NCBI RefSeq assembly: GCF_042477335.2
Contig: NC_091264.1
Span: forward strand, 37,372,886 to 37,436,885
Source of the DNA: Ovis canadensis
Lineage: Eukaryota > Chordata > Mammalia > Artiodactyla > Bovidae
Direction: 5' to 3'
Length of the DNA stretch: 64,000 bases
Shown here: positions 44,615-55,139 of the stretch, in pieces
Numbering within the stretch: the stretch's first letter is position 1
How the letters are laid out: the number at the start of each line of letters is the position of its first letter
Notes under the pieces: model-generated
Told to the model about the DNA's origin: nothing
What the model saw: the letters and a program-made list of their open reading frames with translations, nothing else
Database searches by the model: none
Translations under genes and position numbers: made by a program

Positions 44615-44675
44615 TACTGAGGCTTACCAATAGCAAGAACATTTGTATGCTTGATTGAATAGTGCTATGTTCAAA
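44615..44675 (-). promoter_or_regulatory. Upstream block shared with DEFB112
   Basis: A 61-bp segment aligns without gaps to 55077-55137 upstream of DEFB112, with 50 of 61 identities by hand count. The core caagaacatttgtatgcttg is nearly invariant. It is probably a paralogous promoter element; any bound factor is unknown. Confidence 0.65.
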
Positions 44676-44679
44676 GAAC

Positions 44680-45325
44680 AGGGTCACAAAAATCATTATT
44701 AAATTTTTTCATAAAAGTAAAACCTACTTGTGTTACCCTAAATAGACTCTCATGAAAATATAATCTTTAAGGAACTTCAAAGGATATGTGTTTGGATTGC
44801 TAAAACAATCCAAAGTAAAAACATGATAGTAATACAAATCCTCTATTACATGTTACACATAACGCTAAATATTCCAGTGCTCTTAGTATTAAATTATGTC
44901 TCAATGTCTGAATTACAGGATTTTAGCTAAAAGTCTAAAGGAATTACAGTTAAAAGTTTCTATTGATATCTCTTCTGTTAACAGATAAAATCAATGAGAA
45001 CTAGGGATAGAGGTTGAATGACATTTCGATTCACATAACGTGTAATTATTTAAATTAGCATGATCATTCTGGAGTCGCTAATGAGTATGGAAAATTACAC
45101 AATAGGTTTTTAAGTATGAAATGAATTTAATATAATAAATCATCCAATTTCACAATTTTAGGTTCAATGATTTTAATTCTGTTTATGGAACCAGAGGTGA
45201 TTTTTGATCCAATTTGCACACTGCCCAGTTCTGTTACTTCATATACGTGAGAAAGAGCTGGAGATATTACACAGCATCCAGAGCAATTAACTGATTCTAT
45301 CCTATCACAGTTAAGAGAGTTTCTA
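44680..45325. other. Intergenic between DEFB110 and DEFB112, no gene seen
   Basis: AT-rich DNA. No exon or repeat recognised. Confidence 0.45.
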
Positions 45326-45329
45326 GGAT

Positions 45330-45512
45330 ACTTGTTCTTAAACTTTAGCTACATCTCAATCCCCTAGAGGGCTTATTAAAAACAGATTGCAAGACCCCAC
45401 CTCAGCATCTCTGATTTAGTAGGGCTAAAATGGAGACTGACAAATGCATTTCTAACAAGATCCTGGTATGCTAATACTGCTAAAAGCCTCCACATATTAC
45501 TCTAGGAAATTG
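45330..45512. repeat. MER20-like hAT-Charlie DNA transposon fossil
   Basis: ggcttattaaaaacagattg, then ccccacctcagcatctctga, and atgcatttctaacaagatcc. The pattern fits MER20 or a close hAT relative. Confidence 0.6.
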
Positions 45513-46482
45513 GATCCATACACTCTACAAAACATCAGAAAAACAAACCAGAGAGTCAGAATCTGTGTCATAGTTTGGTAAAGAATGTGAAGCTGCTTAG
45601 AGGGTCTAACCAAATCCTCTCATGTTGCAGTTAAAAAAAAAATCACAAATTTAAAGAATGCGTCCCCTCCCACTAACCTCACCACCACATTAACAGGCCC
45701 TTAAATCATAATAGATGATTATAGATAAAAGAATGGCAAGGTTTAGAATATTTAAAAATGAATCTCTAGGAAATTCAAAAACAACAAGAAAGACCAAGTG
45801 TGAAAGTTTCAATCAGAGACACTTTCAAAAGCCTGACCTATTTTCTACAAAAACTCTTAAGTTATTTAAACTTTTCTAACCACTGTCCTGTCAATCTGCT
45901 GATAGTAGGGATGAGATGAATAAATTATTATGAGATGTGAAAGACATACAAGATTCCATAGATGAATGATAGGCAATGGGGAAGGATACTGTATATCAAG
46001 TGTCCTCCTTATCCTATTCACTCCTCAGACAGGTCAAAGAAATCCTAAACACTCTTGCTCTGAAAACAACTATCCATTAAATTAAGCGATAAAATGTACC
46101 ACTTCACATTTGCCTTTCTGTAGCACTCAGTTCTATGGCTCCTGATTGTCAGTTTATAGAAGGTGAAGAGCAGAGTATGCATAACTGGGACAGCTACAGG
46201 CAGCACATGGGACAATCTTCTTCTTAAAGAAGGACTGGTGTGCAGAATAGTAATCAGATTTTTTTCCATGTAATTTCATTGAGCAAGGACACAACTTACA
46301 AAGCAGACTTTTAGCCTATATTTTCTTCTGGCAATTTTAGTGTTTTAGCTTTTTATATTTAGATTTTTGGCATATTATGAGGTAATTTTTATTTGTGGAG
46401 TGAGATATGGAATAACATGGATAAATTGAGCCCAGCAAAAAGACCAACGCAGGGTAAGTGCAGAATACAACTTTAATGAAAA
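45513..46482. other. No gene seen
   Basis: AT-rich intergenic DNA. The open frame at 46045-46269 is not recognised. Confidence 0.45.
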
Positions 46483-46484
46483 TC

Positions 46485-46945
46485 AATTTTCTATCACCTA
46501 GTAGAATGGCCAACATTCACATCACTGACAACTTCTGGGAGGATGTGGAGTCATGAGAACTCTTGTTCATTTCTGGTGGGAGTGCAAAATGGAAATAGCC
46601 ACTTTGCAAGACAAATTGATGATTTCTTACAAAAATAAACATATTCTTACTGTACCATCCAGTGGACATGCTCCTTGATATTTAGTAAAAGAAGCAGAAC
46701 ATTTATGTCCACGTGAAAAACTTCACACAAATGTCTGCAGTAGCTTATTCATCATTGCCAACATTTAGAAACAACCAAGATGGCCTTCAGTAGGTAAATG
46801 GATAAACTCTGATATATTCAGATAATAGAATTATGTTCAGTGCTTAAAACTAAATTAACAATCAAGCCATGAAAAGATATAGGGGAATTAAACATGTATT
46901 ACTAAGTGAAAGAGAGCTTTGCCTTATCATATAGGTATGCATATA
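46485..46945 (+). repeat. Old L1 ORF2 3' fragment
   Basis: gagaactcttgttcatttct, then caacatttagaaacaaccaa and gataaactctgatatattca: typical L1 ORF2 tail text in sense. Confidence 0.7.
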
Positions 46946-46949
46946 TATA

Positions 46950-47592
46950 TATTCTATTATTTTTTCCCAGAATTATGTACATATAAGGAAAATATTAAGA
47001 TTAGAGATGCTGATAACAAGCTGATAGAATTATTCAATATGAGAAAATATCTTAAAAACACAACATAAAACAAAAAGTTGCAATTATAACATTCAAAGTT
47101 ATTATTATTATTGCCATAAGCTGCAGAGATTTATCTTCTCTTTCTTCATTCAAATAGTTCCCTTCTATACTACCATTTTGAGTTATTTTTTCTCAAAAGA
47201 CAGGCTATGTTAATTGAATTATTTTCATTTTTAGAATTCTATCAATAAACAGAGGAAAAGCATAATTAAGAAAGTTACAATGACTCCACATTTCAAAGCT
47301 CTTGCAACCATTTTCACTAGTTCCAGGGATAACACATACCTTCCATCTCTCATAAACTCTCTCTCCACTCTTGTCTCTTCTAAAAGAATACTTGATATTC
47401 ATCATCAATCACTGACAGCATGCTTTTTACATTAAACATAGAATTGTCCCCAGAATTTCATTTAACACCATAGTCCAATGATGGGATTTTCTCATTCTAT
47501 TGCCGTTCCCAAGTTCAAAGCTCTATTCTGTACTCTTGACTCTTTCCTCCTAGTAGCCACAATGTTCATGAATGGTTCAGGTTGAAATGTAT
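46950..47592. other. DEFB112 downstream flank, no gene seen
   Basis: AT-rich DNA with a short (ATT)n run at 47100-47113. Confidence 0.45.
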
Positions 47593-47614
47593 TTTATTTA
47601 GTCCTTTATTTATT
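47593..47614 (-). other. Candidate poly(A) signals of DEFB112
   Basis: Three AATAAA hexamers on the minus strand (47593-47598, 47605-47610 and 47609-47614), the first reached by the transcript lying about 108 nt past the stop. Confidence 0.55.
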
Positions 47615-47721
47615 AGAGATTTATAAACAGAAACACTAAGCTGTGAATGAAGTAATAGATGTAATGAAGTAGTGAGAAGACAGTTCATGTTGATCTTCTT
47701 TCTGTGAATCGGTCTCTTCAG

Positions 47722-47888
47722 TTATTTATACTTCTTAGGCTTACATTGTCTAATGCAGCAAAGTGATGTAGAAACATCACAATATACCATCCTAAATTCA
47801 TTTTCACCACATTTATTTTTACAATGACCACCAAACATTATACATGCACGTGTCAGATTAAAGAGAGCGTAGTGCTTTTTACTTCCAG
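47722..47888 (-). CDS. DEFB112: DEFB112 terminal exon (defensin domain)
   Basis: First base 47888 follows an acceptor with a 15-T run then cag; the TAA stop is at 47722-47724. The core reads GGHCKNKC, then EFRMVYC and SLCC, followed by an extra Cys. Confidence 0.88.
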
Positions 47889-50800
47889 CTGAAAAAAAAA
47901 AAAAAAGGGTGAATGGAATTAATAATCCAGGTAAGAAATACATGTATTTAAAAGAAGAAGCACAGCCCGCAGAGGAGAGAAAAAGAAATTATCTCATTTT
48001 TTCATTGGAATTTTTTTTTCTTTGTATCAGAGCAAGTCAAGTAAATCAGAAAATATCTGATTCCTATTATAGATGTCACATCTCTACAAATTTTGATTGA
48101 TTAGGTATTGACTCAATAAGGGATACATGAAAAGCCTGCAATTTATTAATACCTTTGTCCTCTAGAGCCACTAAATATGAGTGGTCCAACCAATCTCTAG
48201 ATTGCTTTAGATATTGTCACCATTTTTGCAATATTATTTCTTCCAATTCAATAACACAGGTTATCTTTCCATTATTTTGAATTATTTCCATTTCCTTCAT
48301 CAATGTTTTATAATTTTCAGATTATAGGTCTATGACTGCTTTGATTAGTTTTATTCCTAGGTGGTTTTTTTAAAATTATTTTTGATGTGATATTAGTGAT
48401 CAGCCTGTTCAAATTGTTTCTTCTTGATTTACACATTGGCACGTTGTCTAGAAATCTGTCCATTTCTTCTAGGTAGTCTGATTTGTTGAAATATAACTGC
48501 TCATTATATGGTCTTATGACTTTTTTGTTTCTCTGTGGTATTGATTAATATCACTGACTCAATGGACAAGAGTTTGAGCAAGCTCTGGGAGATAGGGAAG
48601 GACAGGGAAGCCTGGCGTGCTACAGTCCATGGGGTGCCAAAGAGTGGGACACGACTGAGTGACTGAACAACGATAACAACAATTGATTGATACTGTTGCT
48701 TCTTTCAGTTCTTATTTTGTCTGTTTTGGTCCTTTCTCTTTTCTTCTTGGTGAGCCTGACTAAAGGTTTATCTTTTCCAAAAAACAGCTCTGTTTCATTA
48801 ATCTTTTCTTTTGTGTGTGTGTGTGTGTCTGTGTTATTCATTTCTTCTTTGATCTTTATTATGTCCTTTCTGCTGACTTAGAGCTTAGTTTGTTTTTCTT
48901 TTTAAATTCTCTTAAATGGTATGTTAGGTTGTTTATCTGAGATTTTTCTTGTTTTCTGAGAAAGGCCTACATTGCTATGACTTTCTCTCTTAGAAATGCT
49001 TTTGCCGCATCCCACAGATTTCTAAAAATTGTGTTGGCATTTTCATTTATCTCAAAGTACTTTCTGATTTTTAAAACTTTTTCATTGACCCATTGGTTTT
49101 TTAGTACTATATTTTTTAGTATCCACATGTTTCAGTTTTTCCTATTTTTCTTCCTGTAATTGATTTCTAGTTTCATATTATGTGATAGAAAAAAATGCTT
49201 GATATAATTTCTATCCTTTTAAATTTGTTGAGACTTGTTTTGTGGCTTGGTGTACAATTTATCCTGGAGAATGTTCCATGTGCACTTACAAAGAATGCAT
49301 AGTCTGCTGATGGGGATAGAATGTCTTATAGGTATCTATTAAGTCCAACTATTCTATTGTGTCATTTAAGATCACTATTGCCTTATTAATTTTCTGTCTG
49401 GATGATCTGTCTATTGATGTAAGTGGGATGTAGAGGCCCCTACTATTATTGTGTTATTGCCAATTTCTCTCTTTACATCAGTTAATATTTGCTTTGTACA
49501 TTTGGGTAGTCCTATGCTGGGTACATACATGATTATGAGTTATCATGGTCCACTCCCATATTTTATATTTTCAATGTCATTTCACATCTTCATGTTTGTC
49601 CTATAGCTATTCATTTCAATTATGGTGGCTTTCTTAATTTTTATGTCTTTTAATCTTCACACTAGCATATGGAAGTGGTTGATCCTTAGCCTTTACTATA
49701 CATTTGCCTTTCCTAGTGGTATTTTCCTTTTCCTATAGATTCTTACTTCTTTCTACTTAGAGAAGAAATTTAGGGTAGTTTTAGTATTGTTGAACTTAAT
49801 ATTGTCTTTTCTGAGAAGTTCTTTACCTCTTATTCAATTCTAAATAACAATCTTGCTGGATAGAGTATCATAGATAGCAAGTTTTTCCCTTTCAGCTCTT
49901 TAAATATATCATGCTACTCCCTTCCATCTGCAAAGTTTCTGCAGAAAAATAAGCTGAAAGCTTTTATGTATACTCTGTCTTTTTCTTGCTGCCTTTAGAA
50001 TTTTTTTGTTTGTTTATAAACGATAGACATTTATTTCTCCCTGTTTTGGAGGCTATCAGTTTAAGGTGAAGGCACAAGTAGATTTGGTGTCTGGTGAGGA
50101 ATTCACTTCTTGGTTCATAAATGACCATTTTCTTGCTGTGTCCTCACAAAGAGGAGGAACTTGATTTCTCTCTTTAATTTTTGCCATTTTAATTATGATA
50201 TGTCTTAGAATGAGTCTATTTGTGATCATCTTGTTTGGGACTCTCTGTGCTTTCTCTACTTGGTTATCTATTTTCTTTTTTAGGTTTGGGAGGTTTTTAA
50301 CTATAATTTCATCAAATACATTTTCAATCTCCTTTTCTCTCTCTTTTTCTTTCAGGATCCTTATAATGTGAATGTTGGTATGCTTGATGTTATGCCAAAG
50401 ATATCTTGAACAGTTTTCATATTTTTAAAATGTGCTTTTCTTTTAGCAAAAGTCTCTGATTGAGTGATTTCCATATTCTGCCTTTCAGATCACTTATGCA
50501 TTCTTCTATATCATTTAATCAGCTACTTATTCCTTCTAGTGTGTTTTTAAATTTCAGTTTTTAAATTATTCATTCACAATCAGGTCTTTTGTATATTTTC
50601 TAGTCCCTTGTTAAATTTTTCACTATGTTCTTTCACCATCTATTCTTTTCCTTAATTCAGTTAGCATTCTTACTACTAATGTTTTCAATCCTTACCTGGT
50701 AAATTACTTATTCTATGTTATGCTTTATTTTTCACACATTTTCTCTTGCTCTTTCAATTGAGACCAGTTCCTCTGCTTTCTCATTTTGCTTAACTTTCTC

Positions 50801-53800
50801 TATGAATTTAGATGAAGCAGTTACCTGCAGTGGTCCTGAAGGTGTGTCCTTATATGGGAGGATCCCTATTCAATTTATATGAGCCCAGTGCTTTGCTTGA
50901 AGAGGTAGATTTGATATAGATACAAATCAAATGTTTTCTCAGTGTGTGATGGTAGCTATCACCTTGGTAGGTAGTGGGGCTGGAGATGGAAGGAATAGAG
51001 CTGAAGGCAGGTGTGAGGCAGGGCTTTTCCTCTACTGAGTGGTATTTTTTGCCCAATCAGGGGTAAGGTTGGATCTCTAGTTGCTGAGGGTCAGGTCTGA
51101 GCTGGCTCCATTTCCTTTAAATATGTGCTCTCTGCTCTCCCAGCACTCAGATTCTTGCCCTAGAGGAGGGAGTGCTGAAGCAAGAGGGACTCATGCTTGT
51201 TCTTGGCTCATGACGGGACCAGCAGGGTGCAGCAGAAGCTACAGACGGGTATCCAAGCCGCCTCCAAGGCACCACCCATGCACATGCCAGAAACTGTTGC
51301 CCTTGCCTTGCTCACATGCAGCCTTGGGTCCAAGTCCTCTTTGTCCCTCACAGATAATCGCTCCCCCAAACTCCCCTGGCCCCACCCTGCTGTGAACCCA
51401 CAGGGCAGGTGAGGTTTGTATCAGCTCTCCGCGCATGTATCAGTGCACAGGCGGCGGTGAACTGGATGCTGTCCAAGTTCCAAGCTGCCTCTAATGCACT
51501 GCCAGAGCACTCACCAAGAACGGCTGCCCTCACCCCACCCAGCTGCTAACGGTGCAAGTCACCTCTTATCCCACGGCCCAGCTCTCTCCCCAGTTGTGGC
51601 GGCTCTAGGACTAGTGAACTGCTGAGACGTGGAATAAGTGGCGCTGGGTGTTCACTCATCTCAGGCTGGGACGTATGCCAGAGTGGTCATGGGAAGCCAG
51701 GCAGCCACTGGAACAGTTCTCAATCCACCCTCTCCACTCTGGCTCCTGGGCAAGTCAGTATGTGCAAGGGATTCTCATGAATGAAGTCCAGCCTTCCCAT
51801 GGTCTTTCTGTTAGTCCCAGCAGTCCCCAAACAGCCAAGGAGGCTTATTTTCCTTCTGTAGAAATTTCAGGCTGGAGTACCCAATAAGGGGTTTGAAATG
51901 CTTCCTCCCCAGGGTAAATCTCCTCCTGTGTAATCTCCCTTTTCTTTGGAAACCCCTCCCAGGGGCACTCATCACTTCTCCTCCTTTCTTATCCGATTCC
52001 ATGTATATCTTTCTCACAGTCTTGCTTATACAGGAGTCTTTCTGCCAGTCTCCAGTTATCTTTCAGTGAGGGTTGTCCCACATGTAGATGGCATTTTTGT
52101 GTGTTCATGGGGGGACATAAGTTCCCCTTCTCCTACTCTGCCATCTTGATCCCTGAATTTCTGAAGACTATTTCTTTGGTTCTTCTCTCTCCCTCTATCC
52201 ACTTATCTATCTATTCATTTATTGACTGATTCAATAAATCTTTATTGAGCTCCTACTATATATTGAGCACTATGGTAGGCTTTAGCAATGACACTCTGGC
52301 AAAAAAAAAAAAAAAAAAAAAAGACCCACCTATGAGTAAAGTTGACCAAAGACCTTATCACTAAGTCTTTTTCTGAATAATGTCACAAAGTAACTCTCTG
52401 TTTACCCTCCCACAGAAATGTATCTGTATCATTCACATGGTGTTCATATCATTCTCGCTTTAGAAGGTATTTTGCTGAATAATAACCTAAATCATGATTG
52501 AGATAAAGATTAAAACAGAAAAAACATTATTTAAACAATTCTTCAGCACCCAGTCTGGACTTTTGTTGCTCAGCTGCCTCTTCAAGTTATCTTAATTTTA
52601 CCTTTCATGGCATTCATTAGAACACCTTAATTCCTCTTTCTATATGACTATATCTTTTATATATGATAGCCAAGGTTATCAGAGTTACAAATGGTGGGCA
52701 GCAGTGATTAACAAAAACAAAATCTGCCAGTTCTCAGATAAAAGAAAAACTGAGAGAAGTCTTACTCTTAAGCTTAATGGTACTAACAACACGTAAAAAA
52801 GTAGAAATTTGGAAGTAATGGTTGGAGAATTTTCCCTCCTGCAAATACTGAGGACATTTGTCTAGAAAGAGTTTCATCAAAAATAAGACCCTATGACTTA
52901 AAATAGGAGGTTCTTTTCCACTTTAAACATGAAATTCAGGGACTTCCCTGGTGGTCTAGTGGTTAAGACTCTGCACTTCCAATGTAGGGGGCGCAGATTC
53001 AGTCCCTGGTCAGGCAACTTAGATCCCACATGCTACGTGGAATGACCAAAAAAAAAAAAAAAAAAAAAAACCAAACCAAGAAATTCAGCCCTCATAAGCC
53101 AAGAAGATAAAAGGCAAGAGTTAAGTAAATGGGCTAAAAGCATCCTTAGGATATTTCCTTCATTCTGTTTGACAGATAGTAATTAAAATATGCAAGATAT
53201 AATTCTATTTGGTTTTATTTTTACCTTTTTGTTTTTCCTCTGTACCATATTGTGCATTTTCAAATATTGTGGAGGAATTACGTGTCTCTGAGTATAGTTT
53301 CTCAAGCTTCAATAGACATGGGACTTTTGATGGTGGCACAGAATTTCCAACAGACCTAGAGCCCACTGTAAAAGAAAAAATAACTTTAAAAGTTAAAAAA
53401 TAATTTTCCAAAGTGAAAACATTCATGTACTTATCTTTATTTCATGGTCCTATATACTATAAGAGGCTTTAGAAAATGATAAATAAGTAGCACACATTTC
53501 TTTAAAACTGGGTTGAATCAGTAAACAAAAGATTTGGTTATTCCTAAAATACCTTACATGGCTATCATAAGGAGAAATAAATAAATGTAGATAAAAGGCA
53601 GAACAGATAAATTAATGTAGGCAAAAGGCAGAACAGGAGCCTTAATAATAATAATAATAATAATAATTATTATTATTATTAACAAGAAAAAACATCAGTG
53701 CATTTTGAAATTTATATAATATACATAGTATCATAGACAATTTCTAGAAATGGAATGTTAGTGAGCATATTCTAATAAGTTTTTATGAAGATGATGAAGG

Positions 53801-54989
53801 AAAAATTTAGTCATTTAAATTAATTGCAATCTTTGAGTAATATGGGTTATATTTTCAAGCTTATTTACTTTTCCACTTTTGTGAAGAAATTGTAAGCTAA
53901 CATTTATTTTTGAGCATTAGAGCAGAGTAGCAATGAGAGAATAGGATACTTCAGATTTATTTTTTGGTGATCATTTCTATCAATAGCTACAGATGTCTTG
54001 GTGTTTCAGGGAAAGCAGAAAGATAAGGAAGAAGAATTCAACTGGAAGAGAGTAGACATGCAGCTAGTCTCATTTATGGATATAATAAATGCTATTTATT
54101 GTTGTTCAGTCACTAAGTCGTGTCTGACTCTGCGATCCCATGGACTGCTGCACATTAACTTGCTCTGTAGTTTGCTAAAATTCACGTCCATTGAGTCAGT
54201 GATTCTATCTAACCATATCATCCTCTGCTGGCCCTTTGTCCTTTTGCCTTCAGTCTTTTCCAGCATCAGGGGCTTATCCAATGAATTGGCTCTTCGTATC
54301 AGGTGGCCAACATATTGCAACTTCGGCTTCAGCATCAGTCCTTCCAACGAATACTCAGGGTTGATTTCTGGATTGATTGGTTTGATCTCCTTGTAGTCCA
54401 AGGGACTCTCAAGAGTCTTCTCCAGCACCACAATTTGAAAGAATCAATTCTTTGGCAAGCAGCCTTCTCTAAGGTCCAACTTTCATATCTGTTTCTGACT
54501 ACTGGAAAAACCATAGCTTTGTCTATACACACCTTTGTCATTAAACTTTACATAACCTCTGTTATCAATACTATAAAAATGTGGGATGAATAATTTCCAA
54601 ACCTAAAATCATTCCATTTCAATTTTTAAAAGTATATTAGTGTATATTAAATTTAGTAGAATTTAAATATTGAATAGATACACTCTTCAGGGACTGATGA
54701 GATCACAGTAAGTATTTTCTTCCAACAATTAAAAAACAGTGAATTAAAGTCTTTATTAGTTCATGTCCTTAAAATTATCCAAATATTTTCTCATTAGGGG
54801 CTGCAAATAAATATAATGTTGTCATGCTATGGTATTAATATGATTCTATAACATTAATGATATTTACTTTAAAAATCCTGATATCCCCCTTATTTAAAGC
54901 TGACTCTTCCTGGCAATAATATTCATTTTACCTGGTGGAATGAAGACATCAAAGAAGAATGAAATAGAGAAAAAGAGAAGTATCTTCAT
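47722..54989 (-). CDS. DEFB112: Beta-defensin 112, two- or three-exon
   Basis: Secreted beta-defensin. The leader exon is 54932-54989 ([19 protein letters not shown]), the optional middle exon 53225-53365 and the terminal exon 47722-47888, all in phase 1. Skipping the middle exon gives 74 residues; including it gives 121. The terminal exon carries C-X6-C-X3-C-X9-C-X6-CC, with a seventh cysteine four residues on (IRQC) and a Lys-rich end, KPKKYK. The middle exon ([20 protein letters not shown]) closely matches the N-terminal part of human DEFB112 as I remember it, which supports the assignment and the exon's reality. The domain resembles DEFB110 exon A. The leader promoter lacks the TATA box seen in its sister. 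Family role: antimicrobial peptide of the male tract. Which splice form is made cannot be told here. Confidence 0.83.
47889..48190. other. DEFB112 intron, unique part
   Basis: Intron just upstream of the terminal exon; AT-rich, no repeat recognised. Confidence 0.45.
48543..48672 (+). repeat. BovB 3' fragment inside the old L1
   Basis: atcactgactcaatggacaa through gtgactgaacaacgataaca; the last ~130 bp of BovB. Confidence 0.85.
50010..50175. repeat. Old repeat inserted in the L1, family uncertain
   Basis: The text gacatttatttctccctgtt, then ggaggctatcagtttaaggt and cttgctgtgtcctcacaaag, interrupts the L1. It is a common mammalian repeat that I cannot name confidently. Confidence 0.45.
52195..52323. 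repeat. MIR/L2-like fragment with poly(A)
   Basis: tttattgagctcctactata, then attgagcactatggtaggct, the pattern of an L2 or MIR end; followed by 22 A at about 52301-52322. Confidence 0.5.
52324..52935. other. DEFB112 intron, no gene seen
   Basis: AT-rich intron; nothing recognised. A second cysteine exon was looked for and not found. Confidence 0.45.
52939..53071 (+). repeat. CHR-2-type tRNA-derived SINE with poly(A)
   Basis: gggacttccctggtggtcta head, gggggcgcagattcagtccc B box region, and a poly(A) run from 53048 to 53070. It is antisense to DEFB112, about 150 bp from the middle exon. Confidence 0.9.
53225..53365 (-). CDS. DEFB112: DEFB112 middle cassette exon
   Basis: A 141-nt exon between the acceptor ttttacag (first base 53365) and the donor AAAAG/gtaaaaa (last base 53225). 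Both boundaries are phase 1, so inclusion or skipping keeps the frame. It encodes 47 residues between signal peptide and defensin core, with one N-glycosylation sequon (NSS) and one Cys. The frame also stays open upstream of the acceptor, with an ATG at 53424-53426, so it could also act as a first exon. Confidence 0.75.
53366..54093. other. DEFB112 intron with AAT/ATT palindrome
   Basis: AT-rich intron. It contains an (AAT)n(ATT)n inverted repeat at 53642-53682. Confidence 0.6.
53642..53682. repeat. (AAT)n-(ATT)n palindromic microsatellite
   Basis: About eight AAT units run straight into about five ATT units, so the strand can fold back on itself. Confidence 0.9.
54095..54540 (-). repeat. 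BovB LINE fragment in the DEFB112 intron
   Basis: ttgttcagtcactaagtcgtgt tail end, then BovB 3' text read backwards; more diverged than the copies at 25332 and 29832. The open frames on both strands belong to it. Confidence 0.83.
54541..54931. other. DEFB112 intron, no gene seen
   Basis: AT-rich intron between the BovB fragment and the leader exon. Confidence 0.45.
54932..54989 (-). CDS. DEFB112: DEFB112 leader exon (signal peptide)
   Basis: The ATG is at 54987-54989; 19 codons plus one base precede the donor CCACCAG/gtaaaat. A strongly hydrophobic Phe-rich leader like that of DEFB110. Confidence 0.82.
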
Positions 54990-55076
54990 TGCAAATGAAG
55001 AAATGGAGAAAACTGTCCACAAATCTTCTGTCTTAACTCAGGTGGTGTTGAAAGAAGAAAGAAAAGAATCTTTGAT

Positions 55077-55137
55077 TACTAAGGCTTATTACGGGTAAGA
55101 ACATTTCTATGCTTGGTTGAATAGTACGATGTTCAAA
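55077..55137 (-). promoter_or_regulatory. Upstream block shared with DEFB110
   Basis: The partner of 44615-44675 (50 of 61 matches by hand count). Between this block and the ATG, about 38 bp present in DEFB110, including the TATA box, are missing. Confidence 0.65.
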
Positions 55138-55139
55138 CA

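Larger units (their letters stand above)
48195..52160 (-). repeat. Old L1 LINE, antisense, in the DEFB112 intron
   Basis: Reverse complement of a long, decayed L1: ORF2-like text from 48195 to about 49700, ORF1-like text to about 50800, a GC-richer 5' UTR from about 51080, and the 5' end ccatcttgatccctg near 52150. It is interrupted by a BovB fragment (48543) and another old repeat (about 50010-50175). Many stops; more diverged than the L1 at 8003. Confidence 0.82.

Noticed and set aside
44671-44683. TGTTCAAAGAACA as an androgen response element
   Set aside because: The half-sites are in the everted order, not the inverted order of a classical element, and the DEFB112 copy does not keep it.
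51080-51840. A GC-richer stretch as a CpG island or promoter
   Set aside because: It is the 5' UTR of the old antisense L1 and continues into its 5' end at about 52150.
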